Below, one piece after another: positions 1 to 7,559 of a stretch of 9,514 nt of DNA. The DNA is from CAZCBJ01 sp964496705. Lineage in GTDB: Bacteria > Chloroflexota > Anaerolineae > Anaerolineales > Anaerolineaceae. The stretch spans positions 1 to 9,514 of the forward strand of contig CAZCBJ010000156.1 in NCBI GenBank assembly GCA_964496705.1, written 5' to 3'. The stretch's first letter is position 1. The number at the start of each line of letters is the position of its first letter. Position numbers and translations under genes: made by a program. A model generated the notes under the pieces. It made no database searches, was not told the DNA's origin, and worked only from the letters and a program-made list of their open reading frames with translations.

Positions 1-1814
1 AAGAAGGCATGATCCTTCCAGAACTGCGCGGCGGCAACCGGCTGGCATTGGACGTCAAGGTACCCGCGCGCAGTGAGATCCTCGCCCGCATCGGCACCAC
101 CAAAACAATCGTCACCCAAACCGAGGCGGTTGCGCTGGGCATCGTCCCCGGCGAGATCGACAACGAAGCTGCGCTGCTCAATCAACTTTCCATTCTGACC
201 GGGCTGACTCCGCAGGCCATTCGCATCCTGTATGCCAATGCCGGCCCCAACTGGTATATTCCGGTAGGTGAAGCTGCTTTGGCCGACGTGCAGGCGCGCT
301 ATGATAAACTTGCCGGTCTTGGCGGGCTGCGCATGAATAATTTCACTTCCCGGTTCTATTACGAAGGTGGCATCGCCCCGCATGTCACCGGTTATGTGCT
401 TTCGATCTCCCCCGAAGAGCTGGAAGATTACAAGCGCAAAGGCTACCTGGGGGATGAAAAAGTTGGCGCGGCAGGCCTGGAAAAATGGGGAGAAGAATAT
501 CTGGCAGGCAAGCGCAGCGCCTCGCTTTACGTGGTTGACCAACAGGGACAAATCGTCACCCGACTGGCTTCGGCGGAGGCCAAACCCGCCCAGGCCATCA
601 CCATGACCATTGACCGCGATCTTCAATTGGGAGTCCAGCGCGCCATTGCCGGTTTCCGCGGCGCAGTGGTGGTGCTGGAGCGCGACACCGGCCGCGTGCT
701 CGCTATGGCGTCATCACCCGGCTTTGATCCCAACCTGTTTGAACCCAGCAACTACAACAGCGGCTACCTTCTGGGCGAGATTTTCGGCTCGGGAAACCGT
801 CCATTGGTCAACCGGGCCACCCAGGGCACTTATCCCCTCGGCTCCGTGTTCAAGATTGTCACCATGGCGGCTGCCCTGGAGTCGGATCTATACACTGCTG
901 ACACCAAGTACGATTGCGGTTACGAATTCAAAGAATTGGAAGGGGTAACCCTTTACGACTGGACCTACGAAAAGGATTATCCTCCTTCCGGTGAATTAAA
1001 TTTACAGGAAGGGTTAATGCGCTCTTGTAACCCTTACTTTTGGCACATTGGACTGGACCTTTACCGCCAAAAAGGCGGCACTTTCCTATCTGAAATATCG
1101 CGCGGGTTTGGATTGGGCAAATCCACCGGTATTCAACAGGTGGCCGAGAGCGAGGGCAATATGCCCGACGCCGCCAACGATGGCGACGGCACCCAGTTGG
1201 CCATCGGGCAAGGCACCATGCTGGGCACTCCGCTTCAAGTGGCCATGTTCACCGCTGCGGTTGGCAATGGGGGAACGCTCTACCGCCCACAGGTGGTTGA
1301 AAAGGTTGAAGCCCCCGACGGTACGATCAACCTGAAATTTGAGCCACAATCGCGCGGACAGCTTCCGGTGAAACCAGAAAACCTGAAAATCATCCAGGAA
1401 GCCATGCGCATGGTGGTGGCCAACCGACGGGGAACCGCCCAGAAAGTGTTCGCCGGACTGGATGTGATGATATTTGGCAAGACCGGCACCGCCCAGAACC
1501 CGCACGGCGAAAAGGCGCATGCCTGGTTTGCAGGTTACACGGATGACAAACGAGATGGTTATCCCGAGATAGCGGTGGCAGTGTTGGTTGAAAATGGCGG
1601 CGAAGGCTCCGAGATTGCCGCTCCCATCTTCCGACGAGTTATCGAGTTGTATTATTACGGAAAACCGCTGCGCCTCTATCCGTGGGAAACCAGTTTCTAC
1701 GTGACCCAGACGCCCACCTCGCTGTACACCAGCACACCCATACCCTCTGAGACCCCAGCGCCAGAGGATAACCCTCCGCCAGAAACCGAGGCAACCGCAA
1801 CACCCATCCAATGA
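1..1814 (+). CDS. Class B penicillin-binding protein (MecA/PBP2-like transpeptidase), 5' end missing
   Basis: This is a peptidoglycan DD-transpeptidase that cross-links stem peptides outside the cytoplasmic membrane. The frame is open from the window edge and the first ATG (position 9) lies inside the dimerisation region, so the true start, with the membrane anchor and probably an NTF2-like MecA-N domain, lies outside. Numbering from that ATG: residues about 1-190 are the non-penicillin-binding/dimerisation region. The transpeptidase domain follows, with the SxxK nucleophile motif S279-VFK (282), the SxN motif S339-C-N341 and the K491-T-G box followed by TAQ. The last ~36 residues (566-601) form a Thr/Pro/Glu-rich, low-complexity tail without a recognised fold. 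All three catalytic motifs are intact, so the enzyme should be active. It overlaps rsgA by 4 nt. Whether it serves elongation or division cannot be told from this part. The family call is secure; the subtype is inferred. Confidence 0.93.
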   Translation, partial: EGMILPELRGGNRLALDVKVPARSEILARIGTTKTIVTQTEAVALGIVPGEIDNEAALLNQLSILTGLTPQAIRILYANAGPNWYIPVGEAALADVQARYDKLAGLGGLRMNNFTSRFYYEGGIAPHVTGYVLSISPEELEDYKRKGYLGDEKVGAAGLEKWGEEYLAGKRSASLYVVDQQGQIVTRLASAEAKPAQAITMTIDRDLQLGVQRAIAGFRGAVVVLERDTGRVLAMASSPGFDPNLFEPSNYNSGYLLGEIFGSGNRPLVNRATQGTYPLGSVFKIVTMAAALESDLYTADTKYDCGYEFKELEGVTLYDWTYEKDYPPSGELNLQEGLMRSCNPYFWHIGLDLYRQKGGTFLSEISRGFGLGKSTGIQQVAESEGNMPDAANDGDGTQLAIGQGTMLGTPLQVAMFTAAVGNGGTLYRPQVVEKVEAPDGTINLKFEPQSRGQLPVKPENLKIIQEAMRMVVANRRGTAQKVFAGLDVMIFGKTGTAQNPHGEKAHAWFAGYTDDKRDGYPEIAVAVLVENGGEGSEIAAPIFRRVIELYYYGKPLRLYPWETSFYVTQTPTSLYTSTPIPSETPAPEDNPPPETEATATPIQ

Positions 1815-2722
1815 GTCATCCAACGCTGCCTGGCACCGTTCTCCGCCAGCAATCCGGTTTTTTTCAAGTGCAGACCGACCGAGGCGTGGTAGTCTGCCAA
1901 TTGCGCGGTCGGCTAAAAAAAGGCCCCATCGAAGGAGACATCGTTGCCATCGGTGATCGGGTTGAGATTTCGCTGCAGCCTGATGGAACTGGTTCCATCG
2001 AAACGGTTGTGCCGCGACAGCGCGCCCTGGTGCGTCTGGACCCGCGCCCCAAAGGCGTTTACCAGCAGGTGTTGGTGGCTAATATTGACCAGGTGGTGCT
2101 GGTGTTTGCCTGCGCCCATCCTGCCCCCCACCCGCGCATGCTGGACCGCTTCCTGGTCATCTGCGAGAAGCAGGAACTGCCGGTGTTCATCGTGGCCAAC
2201 AAATTAGATCTGACCGATCCCGAAACGCCGCGCCAGATCTTTGAACGATACCCGCCTCTGGGTTACCCGGTGATCTACACCTCGGTGCGTAGCAAATTCG
2301 GAATAGAGATGCTGCGCGAACGACTGGTGGGGCGTGTGTCTGGACTGGCCGGTCCATCCGGCGTGGGAAAATCCAGCCTGCTCAACGCTATTCAGCCTGA
2401 GCTGGGGCTGGCAACCCGCGATATCGGCAAATACGGCGACCGTGGACGCCATACCACCGTGGTGCGCGAGATGTTTGCGTTAAAGGAAGGTGGTTTTGTT
2501 ATCGACCTGCCCGGTCTGCGTTCACTGGCGTTGTGGGATACCGAACCGGAAGAATTGGATGGTTACTTCCCGGAAATCAGCCCACTGGTGCAGCACTGCC
2601 AGTTCAGTGATTGCACCCACCAGTCCGAGCCGGGCTGCGCCGTTCTCCAAGCGGTGGAACAAGGCCTGGTTCACCCGGAACGCTATCAGAGCTACCTGCG
2701 TTTGCGTTTTGGCGAAGGGTAG
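1811..2722 (+). CDS. rsgA: Ribosome small-subunit-dependent GTPase A (RsgA)
   Basis: RsgA is a circularly permuted GTPase that helps late maturation of the 30S subunit in the cytoplasm. The 303-residue length is normal. Residues about 1-70 fit the N-terminal OB fold. The permuted G-motif order is visible: NKLD (G4) at 130-133, then the P-loop GPSGVGKSS at 181-189, the switch I GRHTT segment, and DLPG (G3) at 232-235. A C-terminal zinc knuckle has Cys263, Cys268, His270 and Cys276 (C-x4-C-x-H-x5-C). The ATG overlaps the stop of the upstream penicillin-binding protein gene as ATGA. No Shine-Dalgarno sequence is seen close by, so translation is probably coupled to that gene. The stop lies one base from the stop of the convergent ABC-F gene. 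All key residues are present. Confidence 0.97.
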   Translation: MSHPTLPGTVLRQQSGFFQVQTDRGVVVCQLRGRLKKGPIEGDIVAIGDRVEISLQPDGTGSIETVVPRQRALVRLDPRPKGVYQQVLVANIDQVVLVFACAHPAPHPRMLDRFLVICEKQELPVFIVANKLDLTDPETPRQIFERYPPLGYPVIYTSVRSKFGIEMLRERLVGRVSGLAGPSGVGKSSLLNAIQPELGLATRDIGKYGDRGRHTTVVREMFALKEGGFVIDLPGLRSLALWDTEPEELDGYFPEISPLVQHCQFSDCTHQSEPGCAVLQAVEQGLVHPERYQSYLRLRFGEG

Positions 2723-2723
2723 A

Positions 2724-4376
2724 TCAACCCGGATTTTTCGCCGCCTGGTAATCGCTGTATCCGCCGCCGTAGCTGGTCAAAAGACCGGTTTCCAGGTCCA
2801 CGATGCGCGTCGCCACCCGGTCGAGAAAATAGCGGTCGTGGGAAATTACCAGCACGGTGCCTTCGAACTCCTGCAACGCATCTTCCAACACCTCAGCGGA
2901 TGCGATGTCCAGATGATTGGTGGGCTCATCCAACAACAAGAAGTTAGCCCCCGAAAGCATCAACAGCGCCATCTGCAGGCGCGAACGCTCTCCCCCGGAG
3001 AGCATGTTGACCGTCTCGTGAGTCTGGCGGTACCCAAACAAAAATTTTTTGAGGAATGCCACTGCACGCTGCTCAGAAAAATTCCTCGCGAAGCGGATGG
3101 TATCCAGCACGGTTTGCGACGGTTGCAGCGTTTCATGTTCCTGAGCGTAATTCGCTGTTCGGATGCTGGGGCCAATCTCCACCGTCCCCGCGTCCGCCTG
3201 CTCCTGCCCGAGCAGGATACGAAACAACAGCGACTTTCCTGCCCCGTTCGCCCCCACCAACCCCACCCGCTCGCCGTGCATGATGAGCAAATTCAACCCA
3301 TCCAGAACGCTCAGGTAGTTTCCATCGTCCAGGTGGAAGCCTTTCCGCAATCCACTGACCTCCAGAACCTTCTGCGAACCGGTCCAACCTGCCAACTCCA
3401 ACTGCATCCGCGGACGATCCACCATCGGTTTATCGATGCGCTCGATCTTGTCCAGGCGTTTCATGATGCTCTGCCCGCGGCGGATGAATTTGTTGTTGTC
3501 ATACAACCGTCCCCACAGCATGAGACGCCTGGCAGTTTGCTCCAATCGGGTAATTTCCTTCTGCTGCGCTTTAAATATTTGCTGCTGGCGGGTCAGACTC
3601 ATCTGTTTTTCAAAAGCATATTCTGAATAATTACCCGGAAAAAGGGTCAGCATTCCATCTTCCAACTCGGCGATTTCATCCACCACCAGATCGAGCAGGT
3701 AGCGGTCATGTGAAACGATCAACACCGCACCGGGGTAATTGCGGATGAACTGCTCCAGAAAAGCCTTTCCCTGCATGTCCAGATGATTATCTGGCTCATC
3801 CAGCAGCAGCAGGCGCGGTTGGCGGATGAGCAGGCAAGCCAGCCCGACCAGCTTCTTTTCGCCGCCGCTGAGTGTGTCAGTGCGCAGATGAATCCGCTCA
3901 GCCGAGAAACCCAAATCAGCCAGAATACTGCGCACCCTGCCCTCATAACCCGGCCCACCCAGGCGCTCATAGGCAGCCAGCAGGCTCTGCTGCTGCTCCA
4001 ATGACCGGGATAATAGGCGCTCATCGCCGTACACTTCCGGCTTATGCAGGTCCTGTTCCACCTGATTTAAAGCCCGCTCCACCTGCGCCAATTCCTCGCC
4101 CGCATCCAGCACCACCTCCCATATGGTGCGACCCGCCTCCACGGTCACATCCTGAGGAAGGTAACCAACACTCAAACCACGCTGGCGCGCCAGAAAGCCG
4201 CTGTCCGGCGCCAACTCCCCGGCGATCAGTTTCAACAAGGTGCTTTTCCCACAGCCGTTGGGCCCCACCAATCCCACCACACGGTCATCGTGAATTTCCC
4301 AGCTTAACTCACTGAAGACCGCATCTCGAAAATACGAATAGGTGACGTGGTCAATGTTGACAGCGATCATGGGCAT
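2724..4376 (-). CDS. ABC-F family ATP-binding protein (two ABC cassettes)
   Basis: This is a soluble tandem ATPase of the ABC-F class. Known members bind the ribosomal E site and act in translation regulation, stalled-ribosome relief or antibiotic protection. It has 550 residues and no membrane segment. Cassette 1 has Walker A at 38-45 (GPNGCGKS), signature LSGGE at 169-173, Walker B D193-E194 and switch His223. Cassette 2 has Walker A at 375-382 (GANGAGKS), signature LSGGE at 459-463, Walker B D483-E484 and His513. The charged helical stretch at about 255-320 between them is the interdomain linker typical of the class. Cassette 1 reads DEPDNHLD where cassette 2 has the usual DEPTNHLD. ATG 4376 is 3 nt after the egsA-like stop; a second in-frame ATG at 4370 is possible. 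The close spacing suggests co-transcription and coupling. Subfamily (EttA, Uup, resistance type) cannot be settled by eye. Confidence 0.93.
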   Translation of the reverse strand: MPMIAVNIDHVTYSYFRDAVFSELSWEIHDDRVVGLVGPNGCGKSTLLKLIAGELAPDSGFLARQRGLSVGYLPQDVTVEAGRTIWEVVLDAGEELAQVERALNQVEQDLHKPEVYGDERLLSRSLEQQQSLLAAYERLGGPGYEGRVRSILADLGFSAERIHLRTDTLSGGEKKLVGLACLLIRQPRLLLLDEPDNHLDMQGKAFLEQFIRNYPGAVLIVSHDRYLLDLVVDEIAELEDGMLTLFPGNYSEYAFEKQMSLTRQQQIFKAQQKEITRLEQTARRLMLWGRLYDNNKFIRRGQSIMKRLDKIERIDKPMVDRPRMQLELAGWTGSQKVLEVSGLRKGFHLDDGNYLSVLDGLNLLIMHGERVGLVGANGAGKSLLFRILLGQEQADAGTVEIGPSIRTANYAQEHETLQPSQTVLDTIRFARNFSEQRAVAFLKKFLFGYRQTHETVNMLSGGERSRLQMALLMLSGANFLLLDEPTNHLDIASAEVLEDALQEFEGTVLVISHDRYFLDRVATRIVDLETGLLTSYGGGYSDYQAAKNPG

Positions 4377-4379
4377 ATC

Positions 4380-5783
4380 TCAATCCAACACCCGCGCGCT
4401 TTGCAGAATATCTTGCGCAGCGTCGGGAAAAATACCCAGCTCCCAGGCCAGGTCCAACAAAGTGTAACGCGAACGGTAACGACCGCCGAACAGCAGCGCC
4501 TCCACCCCATCCTCGCGGCTGCGTTGGATACCCGCGAGGGTCAGCGGTACACCTGCTACCGCCAAACGGGCGCGGATCGATTCAAAATGCCCCACATAGG
4601 GGTCCAGCGCCTGCCACAGTTCATCCCAGCCTGTAATGATGCGGCGGACGAATGCCAGATACTGATCATCGGGTAGATATTTGGCGCGCGCCACAGCATT
4701 GAACGATTCTGCCTTATCTCCGAAATGGGCTCGGTTCTCAGATTCTATTTGGTCCAGCGTCGGGCGTTCGCGCAGCAAACGCTGCGGGCAAAATTGAGCC
4801 GGGTTCAGCCTCCGCACATAGGCATACATCGCCAGCATGATCATCGTCCCCACCCCCACCTGGGCGCCGTGGAGATTCTGGGGTGCGTTGCGCAAGTGGG
4901 TCATCAGATCCCAGAAATGCGACAAGACATGCTCGGCGCCGGATGAGGATGAGGTCTCGCCATCCAGCACCGTCATCGAATAACCCGAAATGAGAATGGC
5001 TTCAGAGAGATGCTGGATGGCCTGCGGATCGCGCCGGCGGATATCTTCAGCCGCGTCCAGGTAGCGCCGCTCATGGGCGGCAGTCATCTGGAAAGGCAGG
5101 GGGCAAAAATAGGCGCCTTTTAATTGCTGACCGAGTTTCCAGTCAGCATTGCAAATGGCCCGCGCGGCCAGGTCGCCCATGCCGGCATGGATCATGGCCA
5201 TCGGCGCGTCCTTCAGGATTTCAGCATCCATCACCACCGCATCAGCCGGGTTGAGCCATTCGCTGAGCTTGATCCCCTGTTTGGTGATGGTCGCAGTAAT
5301 GGAAGTGTATGCGTTCATCGAAGGCGCGCTGCCCAGCGTGATGAACGGCCGGCCGATGCGCGTCGCGATCCACTTGGTCAGGTCGCAGATCACCCCTGAA
5401 CCGGCTCCAATCAACAGGTCCGCCTGCGGTGAAACCTGCGCGGCAGCCTGATCACCCACCACATCTTCCGAGTCCAGCAGGCTGCCTTTTTCTCCCAGCG
5501 CCAACGGATGCATTCGAAAACCTATCCGTTCGAGCGGTGCGATCACAGATGCCTGGATGATTTCCTCGATGGCGCGGTCGTAGACCACCCACGGCGCGCG
5601 GGCTGCCCCTCCCAGGATTTTTTGGGCGATAGTGGGGATTTGCGCAAGCACACCCGAACCGCTTTCCACAATACCAAATGGGATTTTATGCACCCGACCG
5701 CAATGCGGGCACTCGAAGGAAGTGTTGGCCAGCTCGGATGAATTGCGCCCCAGGTAATCCTGTAAATCGATGATGGTTTGCAT
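4380..5783 (-). CDS. egsA: sn-glycerol-1-phosphate dehydrogenase family protein (AraM/EgsA-like)
   Basis: The protein belongs to the iron-containing alcohol dehydrogenase/dehydroquinate synthase-like superfamily, AraM/EgsA branch. Characterised members reduce dihydroxyacetone phosphate to sn-glycerol-1-phosphate with NAD(P)H. The dinucleotide-binding loop is seen as GAGSGVICDLTK (126-137), followed by the substrate-side segment near 150-172. Likely metal ligands are Asp204 in GMGD, a histidine in the EH-x3-SH motif (His285 or His289) and His305 in HGAQVG. An N-terminal Cys25-x2-Cys28 with His32 looks like a small metal-binding or ribbon-like element; short Cys motifs at this position occur in other bacterial members from memory. 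The 467-residue length is somewhat longer than B. subtilis AraM. An AGGG ribosome binding site lies 6-7 nt before ATG 5783. It follows the chimeric remnant by 21 nt and precedes the ABC-F gene by 3 nt. The family call is firm; the exact substrate is inferred. Confidence 0.85.
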   Translation of the reverse strand: MQTIIDLQDYLGRNSSELANTSFECPHCGRVHKIPFGIVESGSGVLAQIPTIAQKILGGAARAPWVVYDRAIEEIIQASVIAPLERIGFRMHPLALGEKGSLLDSEDVVGDQAAAQVSPQADLLIGAGSGVICDLTKWIATRIGRPFITLGSAPSMNAYTSITATITKQGIKLSEWLNPADAVVMDAEILKDAPMAMIHAGMGDLAARAICNADWKLGQQLKGAYFCPLPFQMTAAHERRYLDAAEDIRRRDPQAIQHLSEAILISGYSMTVLDGETSSSSGAEHVLSHFWDLMTHLRNAPQNLHGAQVGVGTMIMLAMYAYVRRLNPAQFCPQRLLRERPTLDQIESENRAHFGDKAESFNAVARAKYLPDDQYLAFVRRIITGWDELWQALDPYVGHFESIRARLAVAGVPLTLAGIQRSREDGVEALLFGGRYRSRYTLLDLAWELGIFPDAAQDILQSARVLD

Positions 5784-5804
5784 ACGGTACCCTGACGGTT
5801 GGAT

Positions 5805-6347
5805 TCAACCCTCTCCTTGGCTGAGCGCCAGCATCACACAGGAGTGGTCGGCGGGATTATAACGCAATCGGGCGTAGCCTGCGTCGCCAAACGATAACCA
5901 TGCGCCTGCGCCGTTAATCAGCAATGGGACATTAAAAATGGCGCGTAAAGTGGCATTGAGAATACCGCCGTGAGCCACCACCAGGGTACGCCCCGGCCCT
6001 CGCCTGACCAAAGCCTGCGCCACCCGGCCCGCGCGCAGATGCAAATCCCATTCGCTTTCTCCGCTGCCGCACAGCGGTTCATAAACGATGATGCCCAGGC
6101 TTTCATCCAGCCGTTCAGCCCACTGGCGGAGGCTCATTCCCTGGCCAAAATGCTCATATTCTTCATCCACGCCAAGGCCCACCCCCATCACAAGCCGCCC
6201 ATTGGAAAGCTGATCCAAGTTGGCTGTTTCACGCGCCAGCAGCCACGGCAGGCGGCGCGGTACCGGGGTCACTGTGGTGCCCAGGCGGATGCGGCTGGTG
6301 GACAAAGCCATCGCGGTCAGCGCAATCCAGGGAATGACCAGATGGGG
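5805..6347 (-). pseudogene. Chimeric remnant: LLM-class oxidoreductase fragment fused to histidine phosphatase C-terminus
   Basis: An ORF of 168 codons runs from ATG 6311 to TGA 5807-5805. Residues 1 to about 75 match the interior of luciferase-like flavin/F420-dependent oxidoreductases: the SRIRLGT strand, the RETANLDQLSNGR helix (28-39) and the GVGLG turn (43-47). From about residue 83 it matches the C-terminal part of histidine phosphatases: GESEWDLHLRAGRV (84-97), the VAHGG active-site block with His114, and the closing strands. The phosphatase RHG motif and the start and most of the barrel of the LLM enzyme are absent. The frame stays open upstream of the ATG for 12 codons, reading PWIALTA, which is also LLM-like, until a TAA at 6350-6348. 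No ribosome binding site precedes the ATG. I infer a deletion fusion of two genes that is non-functional, though a small expressed protein is not excluded. It sits 21 nt before the egsA-like gene on the same strand. Confidence 0.7.
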
Positions 6348-6369
6348 TTACGATAACACAATCCACCAT

Positions 6370-6398
6370 TTGACAGCCGCTGCCAAGTATGTTAAGTT
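6370..6398 (+). promoter_or_regulatory. Putative sigma70-type promoter for the S58 peptidase gene
   Basis: A perfect TTGACA (6370-6375) is followed after 17 nt by TAAGTT (6393-6398), which is preceded by an extended -10 TG at 6390-6391. The -10 itself is weak (3 of 6). It lies in the only gap between the divergent remnant and the peptidase gene, which supports the call. A small hairpin (GGCAGA 6417-6422, loop TTTGCG, TCTGTC 6429-6434, one G-T pair) would lie in the leader; its role is unknown. Confidence 0.4.
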
Positions 6399-6464
6399 TT
6401 ACTCATCCAACTTTCAGGCAGATTTGCGTCTGTCATCAAATGTCAATTCGGCCCCATGATACTC

Positions 6465-6470
6465 GGAGGA
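6465..6470 (+). promoter_or_regulatory. Ribosome binding site deciding the S58 peptidase start
   Basis: GGAGGA lies 3 nt before the ATG at 6474. An in-frame ATG at 6456 extends the frame by six codons but has no purine-rich sequence before it, and this binding site would then fall inside the coding region. I therefore prefer 6474. Confidence 0.75.
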
Positions 6471-6473
6471 CAC

Positions 6474-7559
6474 ATGCAAAAGCCCCGCGCTCGCGACCTC
6501 GGCATCCCGTTTGAAGGCACCCCGGGGACATGGAATGCGATCACCGATGTGGACGGCGTGACGGTTGGCCAGGTCACGTTGATCTCCGGATCAGGTCGCC
6601 TGGTGGTTGGTCAGGGCCCCGTGCGCACCGGCATCACCGCCATCTGTCCGCGCGGCGGCGATTTCGGCGAGGTGTTCGCCGCCTGGCATTCGCTCAACGG
6701 CTGCGGCGAAATGACCGGCACCACCTGGCTGGAGGAATGCGGCTTTCTATACGGCCCGGTCATGCTCACCAACACCTACAGCGTAGGCGCAGTGCATCAG
6801 GCCACCATCGATTGGGTACTGCGGAATCAAGGCGGGCCTTTCGGCATGCCGCTGGTGGCTGAAACATACGACGGCTTTTTAAATGACATTCAGGGTTTTC
6901 ATGTCAAAGCAGAACACGCCTGGCAGGCGCTGGATAGCGCAGTCAGTGGTCCGCTGGCCGAGGGCAATGTGGGCGGCGGCACGGGAATGATCTGCCATGA
7001 TTTCAAGGGCGGCATCGGCACCGCTTCGCGCCGGTTGAGCGAAGCTGACGGAGGTTATGTGTTGGGCGTGCTGGTGCAGGCCAATTACGGCGACCGCGAC
7101 CGGCTGACGATTGCCGGCCTGCCCTTTGGCCGGGATTTCCCACACCTGATGCCAGAGGAGCGCCGCCCGGACAACGACGCAAAGAACAGCTCCATTATCG
7201 TTGTGGTCGCCACTGATTGCCCCCTGCTCCCGCATCAATTGCGCCGCCTGGCCAAACGCGTCCCGCTGGGGATCGGGCGCATCGGCGGCCTGGGAGGGAA
7301 CAGCTCCGGGGATATCTTCCTGGCCTTTTCAACCGCTCCCATTCCTGCAGTGGACAGCCGAGGATTGCGTCCGGTGAGCATGGTTCCCAACGAACGCATG
7401 AATCCGCTCTTCGCCGCCGTCGTTCAGGCTACCGAAGAGGCCATTCTCAATGCGCTGATCGCGGCAGAAACCATGCAAGGCGCAGACGACAATGTGGCGC
7501 ATGCTCTGCCGCATAAAGCGCTGCGCGATTATTTGAGCCGCCATCTACCAAACAGTTAA
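6474..7559 (+). CDS. Peptidase family S58 (DmpA-like) L-aminopeptidase/D-esterase
   Basis: The 361-residue protein belongs to the DmpA/BapA family of N-terminal nucleophile hydrolases. These are made as one chain that cuts itself into alpha and beta subunits, the freed N-terminal residue of beta being the nucleophile. They release N-terminal residues from peptides, amides or, in BapA, beta-peptides. The N-terminus shows the family RDLGIPFEG and the TDVDGVTVG segment. Other family blocks are the TNTYSVGAV segment, GNVGGGTGM, and GRIGGLGGNSSGDIFLAFST spanning the self-cleavage site. The nucleophile should be Ser277 or Ser278 (codons at 7302 and 7305), immediately before Gly-Asp. No signal peptide is visible, so a cytoplasmic location is likely. 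The gene stands alone on its strand behind its own putative promoter and ends inside the stop of arfB. Natural substrate is unknown. Confidence 0.92.
   Translation: MQKPRARDLGIPFEGTPGTWNAITDVDGVTVGQVTLISGSGRLVVGQGPVRTGITAICPRGGDFGEVFAAWHSLNGCGEMTGTTWLEECGFLYGPVMLTNTYSVGAVHQATIDWVLRNQGGPFGMPLVAETYDGFLNDIQGFHVKAEHAWQALDSAVSGPLAEGNVGGGTGMICHDFKGGIGTASRRLSEADGGYVLGVLVQANYGDRDRLTIAGLPFGRDFPHLMPEERRPDNDAKNSSIIVVVATDCPLLPHQLRRLAKRVPLGIGRIGGLGGNSSGDIFLAFSTAPIPAVDSRGLRPVSMVPNERMNPLFAAVVQATEEAILNALIAAETMQGADDNVAHALPHKALRDYLSRHLPNS

Noticed and set aside
1086..1823. Minus-strand ORF of 245 codons opposite the penicillin-binding protein gene
   Set aside because: It is antisense to the SxN-KTG part of the transpeptidase, has no recognisable fold, and has a composition typical of a shadow frame.
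2490..3626. Long plus-strand ORF (378 codons) running over the rsgA 3' end and antisense to the ABC-F gene
   Set aside because: It lies over two genes with intact motifs, shows no recognisable domain or ribosome binding site, and its composition is what a GC-rich antisense frame gives.
5805..6311. Intact histidine phosphatase gene
   Set aside because: The RHG motif with the catalytic histidine is missing and the N-terminal half belongs to a different fold family.
6456..6473. Upstream ATG start for the S58 peptidase
   Set aside because: It has no ribosome binding site, and the GGAGGA sequence before 6474 would fall inside the coding region.
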